A stretch of DNA of 41,481 nt from Bog-473 sp035552095 (GCA_035552095.1 DASZMA010000185.1:1-41481), one strand, 5' to 3'. Shown: positions 9,258-17,841, numbered from the stretch's first letter. Notes: generated by a model from the sequence alone, not told the origin. Made by a program: numbers and translations.

Positions 9258-10826
9258 TCAGTCGTCCAGGGTGAGCAGGCCCCCCTCGGCCAGGGTGCCG
9301 GTGCGGCCGATGCCCTCCTCGGCGCACAGGGCGGCCAGGGTGTCAGCGTCGGTGATGTTGCCCCAGGCCCGGCTGTCCTCGGCCGTGCGGCAGGCCACGA
9401 TGCCCCGCTCGGGTTGGCCCTCCCGGTCGAAGGCGACGGTGTAGGTCTCGACCCGCACCGCCCCGGTGGCCTCGGAATCGACCCGGCACTGGGGCAGGGC
9501 GTCCACCTCGGCCTGCACGTCGCGCCAGGCGAAGGGTTGGGCCCCCTGGTGCGGCGGCGGCTCGGTGGAGTACAGGCCGACCGAGTGCTTGGTGGCGAAC
9601 CAGCCCAACCCGGTGACCAGCCCGACCGCCCCGGGCGAGGCGCGCAGCGCGCCCACGGCCTGGGCGATGCCGTGCGAGGCGTAGTTGTTCCCGGGCCCGC
9701 CGCCGAAGGTCAGGCCGCCGGTCAGGGTCAGCGGCCGCTGCGGATCGTCCACCGGCAGCCCGAGCTCGTGGGCCGCCATCTGCACCACGGCGGGGAAGCA
9801 GGAGTAGAGGTCGATCGGCCCCACGTCGTCAATGCCCAGCCCGGCCAGCCCCAGCGCGGCCTGGCCGGCCAGGCGGATGGCGGGGGAGCGGTGCAGCTCG
9901 GGCCGGTGGGAGATGAACCAGTGGTCGTTGCCGTCGGCCCCCGCCAGCGGGAAGACCCAGCGCTCCTCGGCCACCCCGGCCGCCCGGGCCGCCTCCACCG
10001 AGCAGACGATGTAGCCGGCACCCTGGTCGACCGCCATGTTGGCCGTGCACAGCTTGGGGTAGGGGAAGGAGACCATGCGGTTGTCGGCCGAGGGGATGGC
10101 GATCTCCTCGGCCGTGCGCGGGCTGCGGATCCAGGCGTAGGGGTTGGTGGCGGCCACCTGGCTGAAGCGCGCCCAGAGCGCGCCGATGCGGGCCACGTGC
10201 TCGGCCAGCGTCCACCCGTTGGCCGCCCGCAGGGCGTTCTCGAAGAGCGGGTAGGCGTGAATGGGCAGGATGACGCCGCGTGACATCTCGAGGTCGGTGG
10301 CACCCGACTTGTCCACCCCGAACATGGAGGGTTCGGGTGTCCCCTCCACCGGCTGGCTGGCCCAGGAGAGGGCGGGCTTGGCCGGGTCCCGCCGGGACTG
10401 GCCCTTGGTGTACATGGCCTCGGCCCCGGTGACCAGGACCACCTCCAGGTCGCCCTGGCTGATGGCCCGGCAGGCGTCGTGCATCATGGCCTGGGGCGTG
10501 TTGCCGCCGATGGCCGAGAGCATGAGTTGGGCCGGTGCGTTGTCGGCGGCGAACCCCAGCCGCTCGGCCACCAGCAGGGGCGGGTTGACGGCGCGCCAGC
10601 CCAGGGGCACGACCACCCGGAGGCTGTCGGCCCGCCGGAGGAGGGCATCGCCGGCCGCCGACGGTCCGCCCGGGAGGGCCCCGCCGGCGTCCTCGGCCGC
10701 CGCCCGCAGGGCCCGGGCCATCAGCTCGACCGGCTCGGGTCGCTCGGAGGGGTCGAGGTCCGGATCGGGGCGGACGGTGATCTGCCCGACGCCGACGACA
10801 ACGGGGGTGCGGGGGTCCAGGGTCAT
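9258..10826 (-). CDS. Thiolase-like protein (acetyl-CoA acetyltransferase-related, TLP1/SCP2-like)
   Basis: 522 residues from the ATG at 10826 (MTLDPRTPVVVGVGQI); a longer in-frame start at 10889 would reach into rpiB and is less likely. The fold is thiolase: PVVVGVGQ at the start, a first half to about 270, then a second half with DLYSCFPAVVQMAA and GGGPGNNYASHGIAQAVGALR. The segment that carries the nucleophilic Cys in thiolases reads SAIGGNTPQAMM, without Cys. The C-terminal 100 residues (QPFAWRDVQAEVDAL onward) look like the extra domain of thiolase-like protein 1 of actinobacteria. Condensing activity is therefore doubtful; acyl-CoA binding is likely. First gene of the three-gene minus-strand unit. 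Confidence 0.82.
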   Translation of the reverse strand: MTLDPRTPVVVGVGQITVRPDPDLDPSERPEPVELMARALRAAAEDAGGALPGGPSAAGDALLRRADSLRVVVPLGWRAVNPPLLVAERLGFAADNAPAQLMLSAIGGNTPQAMMHDACRAISQGDLEVVLVTGAEAMYTKGQSRRDPAKPALSWASQPVEGTPEPSMFGVDKSGATDLEMSRGVILPIHAYPLFENALRAANGWTLAEHVARIGALWARFSQVAATNPYAWIRSPRTAEEIAIPSADNRMVSFPYPKLCTANMAVDQGAGYIVCSVEAARAAGVAEERWVFPLAGADGNDHWFISHRPELHRSPAIRLAGQAALGLAGLGIDDVGPIDLYSCFPAVVQMAAHELGLPVDDPQRPLTLTGGLTFGGGPGNNYASHGIAQAVGALRASPGAVGLVTGLGWFATKHSVGLYSTEPPPHQGAQPFAWRDVQAEVDALPQCRVDSEATGAVRVETYTVAFDREGQPERGIVACRTAEDSRAWGNITDADTLAALCAEEGIGRTGTLAEGGLLTLDD

Positions 10827-10887
10827 AGCGCCTGGACTGTACCGCTCGCCCGGGGAGGCCCCCGAGCCGTCGGTAGACTTGGCGGTC
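10827..10887. promoter_or_regulatory. Divergent promoter region, thiolase-like gene / rpiB
   Basis: Only 61 bases separate the two start codons. On the plus strand TAGACT (10874-10879) lies eight bases before the rpiB ATG. On the minus strand TACAGT lies nine bases before the thiolase ATG. Neither gene has a Shine-Dalgarno, so both transcripts would carry almost no leader. Confidence 0.45.
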
Positions 10888-11349
10888 ATGCGCGTCGCCC
10901 TGGGCTCGGACCACGCCGGCTACGCCCTCAAAGAGGTGCTGAAGGCCGAATTGGCCCTGCTCGGGCACGAGATCGCCGACCTGGGGCCGGACAACGGCGA
11001 GGTGTCGGTCGACTACCCCGACTACGGGGCGGCGGTGGGCCGGGCCGTGGCCGAGGGCCGGGCTGACCTGGGCATCTGCACCTGCGGTTCGGGCATCGGG
11101 ATCGCCATGGCGGCCAACAAAGTGGCCGGCGTGCGGGCCGCCGCCGTGCACGATGTGACCACCGCCATCCTGGCCCGCCAGCACAACCACGCCAACGTCC
11201 TCTGCCTGGGCAGCCGCACCACCGGCCCCTCGGTGGCGGTCGACGCCCTGCTGGCCTTCCTCACCACAATTGAAGAGCACGGCCGCCACGACGGGCGCAT
11301 CGCCAAACTGGCGGCGCTCGACCACCAGCGCACCACCACCACGGTTTGA
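10888..11349 (+). CDS. rpiB: Ribose-5-phosphate isomerase B
   Basis: Interconverts ribose-5-phosphate and ribulose-5-phosphate in the pentose phosphate pathway. 153 residues from ATG 10888, normal for RpiB/LacAB family proteins. Motifs: GSDHAGY at the start, DYPDYG near 42-47, and TCGSGIGIAMAANK, where Cys66 lines up with the general-base Cys of E. coli RpiB (mycobacterial enzymes use Glu elsewhere). LCLGSRTTG is the later phosphate-site loop. It precedes glyA by 22 bases and is probably co-transcribed with it. Confidence 0.94.
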   Translation: MRVALGSDHAGYALKEVLKAELALLGHEIADLGPDNGEVSVDYPDYGAAVGRAVAEGRADLGICTCGSGIGIAMAANKVAGVRAAAVHDVTTAILARQHNHANVLCLGSRTTGPSVAVDALLAFLTTIEEHGRHDGRIAKLAALDHQRTTTTV

Positions 11350-11371
11350 ACACCCACAGCGAAGGGACGTC

Positions 11372-12655
11372 ATGAGCACCTACGACACCGCACTGGCCAC
11401 CGATCCGGAGGTGGCCGGGCTCATCCACCAGGAGCTGGAGCGCCAGCAGACCACGCTGCAGCTCATCGCCTCGGAGAACTTCACCTCCCCGGCCGTGCTG
11501 GCCGCCTCGGGCTCCGTGCTGACCAACAAGTACTCAGAGGGCTACCCGGGCAAGCGGTACTACGGCGGCAACCAGATCATCGATGAGGTGGAGGAGCTGG
11601 CCCGGGACCGGGCCACCGCGCTGTTCGGGGCCGACCACGCCAACGTGCAGCCGCACGCCGGGGCCAACGCCAACCTGGCCGTCTACCAGGCCCTGCTGGA
11701 GCCCGGGGCCACCATTCTGGCCATGCGCCTGGACCACGGCGGCCACCTGACCCACGGCTCGCCGGCCTCCATCACCAGCAAGATCTGGCGTTTCGTGGCC
11801 TACGGCGTCACCCCGGCCAGCAGCGATCCCGACCGCCCGGGCGAAGTCATAGATTTTGACCAGGTGGCCGATCTGGCCAAGCGCGAGCAGCCCAAATTGA
11901 TCGTGGCCGGCTCGACCGCCTACGCCCGGGTGATCGACCCCCAGCCATTCCGGGAGATCGCCGACTCGGTGGGCGCACTCTTCATGTTCGACGCCGCCCA
12001 CCCGGCCGGCCTCATCGCCGGCGGGGCCCACCCCAGCCCGGTCGGGGTGGCCGACGTGGTCACGCTGACCACCCACAAGACCCTGCGCGGCCCGCGCGGC
12101 GGCGCCATCCTCTGCAACGAGGAGTGGGCCAAGAAGATCGACAGCGCCGTCTTCCCCGGCCTCCAGGGCGGCCCGCTGGAGCACGTCATCGCGGCCAAGG
12201 CGGTGGCCTTCGCCGAGGCGGCCCGGCCCGAGTTCCGCCAGTACGCCGCCGCCGTGGTGGCCAACGCGGCCGCCCTGGGCCAGGCCATGGCCACCGAGGG
12301 CTTCCGGCTGGTCTCGGGCGGCACCGACAACCACATGATCCTGGTCGACCTGCGCGCTTTCGACGAGGAGCTGACCGGGAAGGTGGCCCAGGAGGTGCTG
12401 GACCGGGCCGGCATCACGCTCAACCGCAACACCATCCCCGACGACCCCCGCAGCCCGTTCGTCACCTCGGGGCTGCGCCTGGGCACGGCGGCCGAGACCA
12501 CGGCCGGCATGGGGCCGGCGGAAATGGCGACCATCGCCCGGCTGATCGGGCGCACCCTGCGGGCCCGCGACGACGAGGCCGAGGTCGCGGCGGTGCGGGC
12601 CGAGGTGGCCGCCCTCTGCGCTGGCTTCGCGCCCTATCCCGACCTCTTGGGGTAG
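11372..12655 (+). CDS. glyA: Serine hydroxymethyltransferase
   Basis: PLP enzyme that converts serine and tetrahydrofolate to glycine and methylene-THF. 427 residues from ATG 11372 (GAAGGGA eight bases upstream); a longer in-frame reading begins inside rpiB and is not used. Family signatures: LIASENFTS, NKYSEGYPGKRYYGG, and the PLP lysine in TLTTHKTLRGPRGG. glyA next to rpiB and wecA ahead of the atp genes is a common actinobacterial arrangement. Confidence 0.97.
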   Translation: MSTYDTALATDPEVAGLIHQELERQQTTLQLIASENFTSPAVLAASGSVLTNKYSEGYPGKRYYGGNQIIDEVEELARDRATALFGADHANVQPHAGANANLAVYQALLEPGATILAMRLDHGGHLTHGSPASITSKIWRFVAYGVTPASSDPDRPGEVIDFDQVADLAKREQPKLIVAGSTAYARVIDPQPFREIADSVGALFMFDAAHPAGLIAGGAHPSPVGVADVVTLTTHKTLRGPRGGAILCNEEWAKKIDSAVFPGLQGGPLEHVIAAKAVAFAEAARPEFRQYAAAVVANAAALGQAMATEGFRLVSGGTDNHMILVDLRAFDEELTGKVAQEVLDRAGITLNRNTIPDDPRSPFVTSGLRLGTAAETTAGMGPAEMATIARLIGRTLRARDDEAEVAAVRAEVAALCAGFAPYPDLLG

Positions 12656-12658
12656 CGC

Positions 12659-13852
12659 ATGCCCGATATCGCCTGGTACGTGCTGGTGCTGGTGGTGGCG
12701 GCGGGGGCCACGGCCGCCCTCACCGTGCCGGCCCGGCGCCTGTCGGTCCGGGTGGGGTACGTGGCCATGCCGAGCGAGCGCAAAATCCACACCAAGCCCA
12801 TCCCCTACGGCGGGGGGGCGGCCATGTTCCTGGGCTTCCTGGTCGCCATGCTGCTGGCCGCGGCCACGCCGGCCCTCCGGCCGATCTTCTCCCACTCGGC
12901 CGAGCCGCTGGGCGTCGTCCTGGCCGCCGGCGCCATCTTCGCGGTCGGGCTCATCGATGACGTACGGGACATGTCGGCCCCGGCCAAGATGGCCGGGCAG
13001 GTGCTGGCGGCCAGCATCCTCTACTTCCTGGGCGTCACCATGTACGAGTTCAAGTTGCCGCTGGCCGGGTTCATCGTGCTCACCCCGGGCATCATCCCGC
13101 TCATCACGGCGGCCTGGGTCATCGCCCTGACCAACGCCATCAACTTCATTGACGGCCTGGACGGCCTGGCCGCCGGCGTGGTGGCCATCGGCGCCGGCGC
13201 CCTGGCCATTTACGGCATCCGCCTCATGGGGCTGGGGCTGCTGCCCACCGACAACCTGGGCCCGCTGGTGGCGGTGATCGCCTGCGGCATCTGCCTGGGC
13301 TTCCTGCCCTTCAACTTCAACCCGGCCCGCATCTTCATGGGCGACGCCGGGGCCCTCCTCCTGGGCGTGCTGATGGCCGCCTCCACCATGGTCATCGGGG
13401 GCCGGGTCCCCACCTCGGGCCCGGTATCGGGGGTGACCTTCTTCTTCTTCGCCCCGCTCTTCATCCCCTTCTTCATCCTGGGGGTCCCCATCGTCGACCT
13501 GGCCTTTGCCTTCGTCCGGCGCACCGCCCGGGGCCTCTCCTTCCACACCCCGGACAAGGAGCACATCCACCACCGCCTGCTCCGGCTGGGCCACGGGCCC
13601 CGGCGCACCGTCGTCATCCTGTGGACCTGGACCGCCATCCTGTCGGGCTTCCTGCTCTTCCCGCTCTTCGTGCACCAGGTCAACGCCATAATCCCGCTCG
13701 GGGCGGCCGCGCTGGGGGCGGGGCTGTACACCCTCTTCCACCCCGGCTTGCGCAAGGGCAACGGGGATCCGTCCGACGACGAGATCGGGGACGAACCCTT
13801 CCCGGGCGCCCCCAGCACCAACGGGACGGCCGAAGTGGTCCGGTTGCCCTGA
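12659..13852 (+). CDS. wecA: UDP-GlcNAc (HexNAc-1-P) : undecaprenyl-phosphate transferase, WecA/TagO type
   Basis: Integral membrane glycosyl-1-phosphate transferase that starts a cell-envelope polymer on undecaprenyl phosphate; by synteny with mycobacterial rfe/wecA, an arabinogalactan-type or other wall polymer. 397 residues, about 10-11 helices. Catalytic motifs: GLIDDVRDMS, NAINFIDGLDGLAAG, the Mg site FMGDAGALLLG, and the sugar-specificity motif EHIHHRLLRLG near residue 305. The C-terminal tail (from about 365) is acidic and hydrophilic. It starts three bases after the glyA stop and stands before the ATP synthase genes, as in mycobacteria. Confidence 0.93.
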   Translation: MPDIAWYVLVLVVAAGATAALTVPARRLSVRVGYVAMPSERKIHTKPIPYGGGAAMFLGFLVAMLLAAATPALRPIFSHSAEPLGVVLAAGAIFAVGLIDDVRDMSAPAKMAGQVLAASILYFLGVTMYEFKLPLAGFIVLTPGIIPLITAAWVIALTNAINFIDGLDGLAAGVVAIGAGALAIYGIRLMGLGLLPTDNLGPLVAVIACGICLGFLPFNFNPARIFMGDAGALLLGVLMAASTMVIGGRVPTSGPVSGVTFFFFAPLFIPFFILGVPIVDLAFAFVRRTARGLSFHTPDKEHIHHRLLRLGHGPRRTVVILWTWTAILSGFLLFPLFVHQVNAIIPLGAAALGAGLYTLFHPGLRKGNGDPSDDEIGDEPFPGAPSTNGTAEVVRLP

Positions 13853-14061
13853 ATTCCGCCCGCAATTTGGGCACAAAATTCCGTTTGGACGGCATCCGGA
13901 TCGAGATGCGATGATGAGGCCTGTGTACCCCGTCCACCTCGCCTCGCCTGGCCCCGCTTCGGCGGATCGTCACGCGACGGACTCCCGCGCGCCACGCACC
14001 GCGTAAAGGAGCGGAAGTCGCATGCGTGGTCAAGTGAGCGTCATGGTGCGCGCCCGGTCCG
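13853..14061 (+). promoter_or_regulatory. Leader/promoter region of the ATP synthase cluster
   Basis: About 210 non-coding bases, less GC-rich near 13860-13890. TTGGAC at 13885-13890 could be a -35, with weak -10 candidates near 13908-13914. A strong AAAGGAG stands before an ATG at 14022, but that ATG is out of frame with the conserved AtpZ reading frame. No convincing terminator for wecA is seen. Confidence 0.3.
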
Positions 14062-14307
14062 TTGACGGATCCGGAACCCTCTCCGGCACCCCCCGAGGAT
14101 TCAAGCCGGCTCAAGCCGTTACCGAGTGCGGCGGCCTTTCTGGGTATGGGATTGTCGGCCGCCGTATGCGTGGGCATCGGAGTGGGGCTCGGCGTCTGGG
14201 GCGACAGCATCTGGCACACCGCTCCGCTCTGTCTCATGATCGGGCTGGCGCTGGGTCTGGTGGCCGCGGTGGGCCTGGTCGTGACCCAAATCAGGGCGTA
14301 CCTGTAG
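14062..14307 (+). CDS. atpZ: AtpZ-like small membrane protein of the atp cluster
   Basis: 81 residues with a Pro/Ser-rich cytoplasmic start and two hydrophobic helices (about 24-47 and 54-77) with Gly-rich faces (GMGLSAAVCVGIGVGLGVWGD, IGLALGLVAAVGLVV). This is the pattern of AtpZ, the companion of AtpI that is thought to help c-ring assembly or magnesium supply. The only listed start in this frame is TTG at 14062 without a ribosome site; a well-placed Shine-Dalgarno instead serves an overlapping out-of-frame ORF from 14022. The start is uncertain and a CTG or a sequence error is possible. Confidence 0.7.
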   Translation: MTDPEPSPAPPEDSSRLKPLPSAAAFLGMGLSAAVCVGIGVGLGVWGDSIWHTAPLCLMIGLALGLVAAVGLVVTQIRAYL

Positions 14308-14326
14308 CAGCGGGAAGCCGGTCGCG

Positions 14327-14740
14327 GTGATGTCCGGCCTCTCCGACCTCGAGGGCACGGCGCTGGCCAAGGTCATGCGCCGAACCGTCGTTTCGGCACT
14401 CATCGCCGGTGGCGGTGCCATTATCGTCGCCCTCTTCCTCGCCAAGCCGCTGGCCGCCCTCGGCATCGTGCTCGGCCTCGGCATGGCGGTGCTGAATTTC
14501 CGCTTCCTCGACGCCGGGGTAGCCAAGGTCCAGACCAAGGGTTCGACCGATCGCAAGGTCCTCCGCCGGGCCGTGGGCACCAAGACCGTCACCCGCCTCG
14601 GCGTCATCACCGTGATCGCCGTCGGGCTGGTGTTCCTCAACGGCCCGCTGGGCATCGGCAGTGTGGTCGGGCTCGTCATCTTCCAGATCTTCTTCGTCCT
14701 CAACGTGGGGCGCGTCGTCGTGTCGCAAGGCATCCAATGA
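14327..14740 (+). CDS. atpI: ATP synthase I-chain-like protein
   Basis: 137 residues, four predicted helices (about 20-40, 42-62, 88-106, 110-130) and a short Lys/Arg loop between helices 2 and 3. Position and topology match AtpI, the c-ring assembly factor; the sequence is too poorly conserved for more. The start is GTG 14327 or the adjacent ATG 14330. Its stop overlaps the atpB start (ATGA). It corresponds in position to Rv1303 of M. tuberculosis. Confidence 0.75.
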   Translation: MMSGLSDLEGTALAKVMRRTVVSALIAGGGAIIVALFLAKPLAALGIVLGLGMAVLNFRFLDAGVAKVQTKGSTDRKVLRRAVGTKTVTRLGVITVIAVGLVFLNGPLGIGSVVGLVIFQIFFVLNVGRVVVSQGIQ

Positions 14741-15465
14741 TCGCTCTCTTGGCCGGTGGCACCATCACGATCGGGGATCACCGCGGTGTGGTGCACATAC
14801 CGGGGTTGGGTACGGTCGATCTCGATGTCGTGTGGACCTCGGCCATCGCTGCCATCGTGATTATCACGCTCGGTTTCATCATGAAGAGGAAGGTCACGTC
14901 CGGGGTACCGGGCAGGCTGCAGCTGTTCTGGGAGACCGTCACCGAGCAGGTGTCTGATCTCACTGATTCCGCCATTGGGCCCCAGGGCCGGAAGTTCGTC
15001 GGCCTGGGCGTGACGATCTTCTTCTTCATCCTGCTCTGCAACTGGGTCGCGTTCATCCCGACCGGCGATCCCGGTTGGTTCCCGCCGCCGACGTCAGACG
15101 TCAACCTTCCCCTGGCCATGGCCCTGACCGTGGTGGCGCTGTTGCACTACCAGTCAATCAAGGCGAGGGGCCTGAAGAATTATTTCAAGCACTACACCAA
15201 GCCCTATGCCGCCATGACGCCGATCAACGTCATTGAGGAGATCACCAAGCCGATCACCCTCACCTTCCGGCTCTTCGGGAACATCTTCTCCGGTCTCCTG
15301 ATGATCAGTGTGATCGTCACCCTGCTCCCGGTGTATGCCTCATGGATCGGGTTGGTGATCTGGAAGCCGTTCGACGAGCTGTTCATCGGAGCTATTCAGG
15401 CGTTCATCTTTGCTCTACTGACCATCATCTATCTGGGCTTGGGGATGAGCACAGATGAGCACTGA
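14737..15465 (+). CDS. atpB: ATP synthase Fo subunit a
   Basis: Proton half-channels of the Fo motor; inner membrane. 242 residues with five to six helices. The essential Arg is in TFRLFGNIFSG near residue 181, and the late helix carries the conserved Gln in AIQAFIFALLTIIYL. The protein ends with the usual acidic-His tail (STDEH). Its ATGA overlap with atpI couples translation. atpE follows after 39 AT-rich bases. Confidence 0.96.
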   Translation: MIALLAGGTITIGDHRGVVHIPGLGTVDLDVVWTSAIAAIVIITLGFIMKRKVTSGVPGRLQLFWETVTEQVSDLTDSAIGPQGRKFVGLGVTIFFFILLCNWVAFIPTGDPGWFPPPTSDVNLPLAMALTVVALLHYQSIKARGLKNYFKHYTKPYAAMTPINVIEEITKPITLTFRLFGNIFSGLLMISVIVTLLPVYASWIGLVIWKPFDELFIGAIQAFIFALLTIIYLGLGMSTDEH

Positions 15466-15504
15466 TCACATTCACTTCAAATTCTCGACAAAGGAGAGGA
15501 ATTA
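15466..15504 (+). promoter_or_regulatory. AT-rich ribosome-binding leader of atpE
   Basis: The 39 bases between atpB and atpE are much less GC-rich than their surroundings and contain AAGGAG at 15491-15496, eight bases before the ATG at 15505. It is among the strongest ribosome sites in the window and fits the need for many c subunits per enzyme; E. coli atpE also has a translation-enhancing leader. Confidence 0.6.
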
Positions 15505-15777
15505 ATGGCAGCAGACACAGTGGAAGGTGCAATCCGAATTGCCGGCGCACTCGTCGGTGGTGGGATGGCCCTCGGAGGCGGTGCCATTGGCGCTGCGGTC
15601 GGTGACGGCTTGGCCGGTTCGCAGACCATCGCCGCGATCGCCCGTCAGCCGGAGATCGAAGCCAAGGCCCGCCAGTACTTCTTCATCACGGTGGGACTGG
15701 TGGAGGCCATGTACTTCATCAACCTGCTCTTCATGGTGGTCTTCGTCTACGTCTTCGCCGCCAAGGCCGTCAAGTAA
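15505..15777 (+). CDS. atpE: ATP synthase Fo subunit c
   Basis: Proteolipid that forms the rotating ring. 90 residues: an extra polar N-terminus (about 8), helix 1 with GGGMALGGGAIGAAVGDG, the polar loop RQPE (47-50), and helix 2 with the proton-binding Glu67 in TVGLVEAMYFI. There is no Ser/Thr after the Glu, so a proton rather than sodium ring is expected. Aligned by eye to the mycobacterial protein, Asp34 equals Asp28, Glu67 equals Glu61, and Met69 stands at Ala63, the bedaquiline-site residue. Confidence 0.97.
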   Translation: MAADTVEGAIRIAGALVGGGMALGGGAIGAAVGDGLAGSQTIAAIARQPEIEAKARQYFFITVGLVEAMYFINLLFMVVFVYVFAAKAVK

Positions 15778-15843
15778 CCATCGGGCTGGGTCCAACCCCG
15801 TCCACCGTCAACACCGGATTGCTATCCGGAGACCGAGAGCATC

Positions 15844-16380
15844 GTGACCGCTGGAATCTTCATCCTCCCCAACGCGACGTTCATCTTCCAATTGATCATC
15901 TTCCTGGTGCTCGTCTACGTCGTCGGGAGGAAGATTCTTCCCCCGATCAATGCGGCGATGGCGCAGCGCCAGGAGCGGATCCGCTCCTCGCTCGACGCCG
16001 CCGATCAGGCGCGCGCCGACGCCGTGGCGGCCGACGACGAACGTCGGGCTGTGCTCGAAGAGGCACGCCAGCAGGCCCGCGAGGTCGTGGCCGAGGCCAA
16101 CCGGACGGCCGAGGCGGTGCGGGTCGACTTCCAGACCCGGGGCCAAGTGGAGTACGAGCGGATCGTCGGCAGTGCGGAGGCCCAGGTCGCCCTGGCCCGC
16201 CAGCGCGCCGTCGACGAAGCAGCCAACCGGGTGGGTGAGATGGCCATGGATGTGGTTGAGCGCGTCGTCGGGCGAAAGGTCAGTGTCGAGGCCCACCGGG
16301 ACCTCATTGAAGAAGCGGTCAGCGCATTGCGCGCCGACGCGTCCGGCGGCGCCGCGACCAGCTCCGGAGCCCGCCAGTGA
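15844..16380 (+). CDS. atpF: ATP synthase Fo subunit b, first copy
   Basis: Stator stalk. 178 residues: one N-terminal helix (FIFQLIIFLVLVYVVGRKI, about 13-31) and a long charged coiled-coil. Start GTG 15844. The C-terminal half is very similar to that of the next gene, including DLIEEAVSALRADA and the shared end SSGARQ, so the two are tandem paralogues. The stop overlaps the next start (GTGA). Confidence 0.93.
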   Translation: MTAGIFILPNATFIFQLIIFLVLVYVVGRKILPPINAAMAQRQERIRSSLDAADQARADAVAADDERRAVLEEARQQAREVVAEANRTAEAVRVDFQTRGQVEYERIVGSAEAQVALARQRAVDEAANRVGEMAMDVVERVVGRKVSVEAHRDLIEEAVSALRADASGGAATSSGARQ

Positions 16381-16886
16381 AGAACTTCATCGTTGAGGTC
16401 GTTGTCTTCGTCGTCCTGACCTACTTAATCGGGAGGAAGGTCGGCCCGTTTATCAAGACGGCCATGGAGAAGACACAGGAGAAGATCCGGGTGTCGCTCG
16501 AAGCGGCCGACCAGGCGGCCGCTGACGCCGCGGCGGTCGACGACGAGCGCCACCACAAGCTGGAGGAGGCCCGTCAGAGCGCGCAGGAGATACTGGCCCA
16601 GGCCAACCGGACCGCCGAGGCGGTACGCACCGGCGCCCAGGCCCGGGGTCAATCAGACTACGACCGCATTGTTGGTGGCGCCGAGGTCGAGGTGGCCCTG
16701 GCCCGTCAGCGCGCTGTCGAAGAAGCGGCGAACCGGCTGGGCCAGATCGTCATGGACCTGGTCGAGAACGTGATCAGCCGCGAGGTGAGCGCCGAGGCGC
16801 ACCACGACCTCATTGAGGAGGCCGTCAGCGCCCTGCGCGCCGATGCCACCGGCGGCGCGGCTGCCAGTTCCGGGGCCCGCCAGTGA
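16377..16886 (+). CDS. ATP synthase Fo subunit b, second copy (b')
   Basis: 169 residues, paralogue of the preceding b subunit: one N-terminal helix (FIVEVVVFVVLTYLIGRKV, about 4-22) and a coiled-coil. It lacks the roughly nine residues before the helix in copy 1. The two would form a hetero-dimeric stalk, as b/b' do in phototrophs. In mycobacteria the second b-like domain is fused to delta; here it is a separate gene whose stop overlaps the delta start (GTGA). Confidence 0.92.
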   Translation: MKNFIVEVVVFVVLTYLIGRKVGPFIKTAMEKTQEKIRVSLEAADQAAADAAAVDDERHHKLEEARQSAQEILAQANRTAEAVRTGAQARGQSDYDRIVGGAEVEVALARQRAVEEAANRLGQIVMDLVENVISREVSAEAHHDLIEEAVSALRADATGGAAASSGARQ

Positions 16887-17841
16887 ACCCCACTCTTCAG
16901 GGTTACGCATCTGCCATTCTCGAAGCCGCCGGTTCGACCGGCGAGGCGCGACGCGTGCTGGCGGATGACCTTGAATCCATTGAACAGCTGGTGCTGATCA
17001 ACGGGACGCTGAACGCGGCGTTGACCGACACCACCATGCGCGGCACGGTGCGGCGCGCCGTGATGCTCGACCTGCTCGACAGTAAGGTCTCGGCGCCGGC
17101 CCGGCGGCTGGCCGCCTTCGCCTGTGCCGCCGTGCGGGCCCCCGAAGTCCCGGTCGCCCTGGGCTGGGTGGCCACGCGGGCCCGGCATGCCGCGGAGGGA
17201 ATTGAGTACGACGAGCCCCCGTTGAGCCTGATGCAGTCCCGGCAGCGGGTGGGCGGCTACGCCACGGCCATTCACGAAGATCTCTCCAACGCCGAGCTGG
17301 AAGACCTCGAGGACGGCCTGTTCCGCTTCGCCCGCATTGTGCAGTCGACCCCTGACCTGCGGGTCGCACTGCTCGACCGCGACCTGGCCACCGAGGCCCG
17401 CCAGGGCCTGGTCACCCAGTTGCTCGAGGGCAAGGTACCTCCGAGCACCATCTCGCTGATCGGCTACGTCGTGGCGGGCGGCCGGTCCCGCGACATCGTA
17501 GGGACCCTGGACTGGCTGGTTGAGCAGACGGCCAGGGCCCGGGGCTGGCGCATCGCCCGGGTACGGGCTGCCGCACCCATCGAAGACGGGCAACGCAGCG
17601 AGCTCTCCGACTCGTTAACTAGCCTGGCCGGGGCGCCGGTCGAGCTGCAGGTCATCATCGACGAGGCCTTGCTGAGCGGCGCCGTCATACAGATCGGCGA
17701 CCTGCAGGTGGACGCGAGCGCCCGGGGACGGATCGACGCCTTGCGTGAGCACCTCATGCCGGGCGGTTGGGAAGACAGCGGATTCCACACCGGCGCCGTC
17801 CGGGTGAGCGAAACGACGACACAGACAGAGGGAGCAGGTTG

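Noticed and set aside
11534..13876. 780-codon minus-strand open frame over glyA and wecA
   Set aside because: Antisense shadow of two certain genes, with repetitive Gly/Asp/His-rich content.
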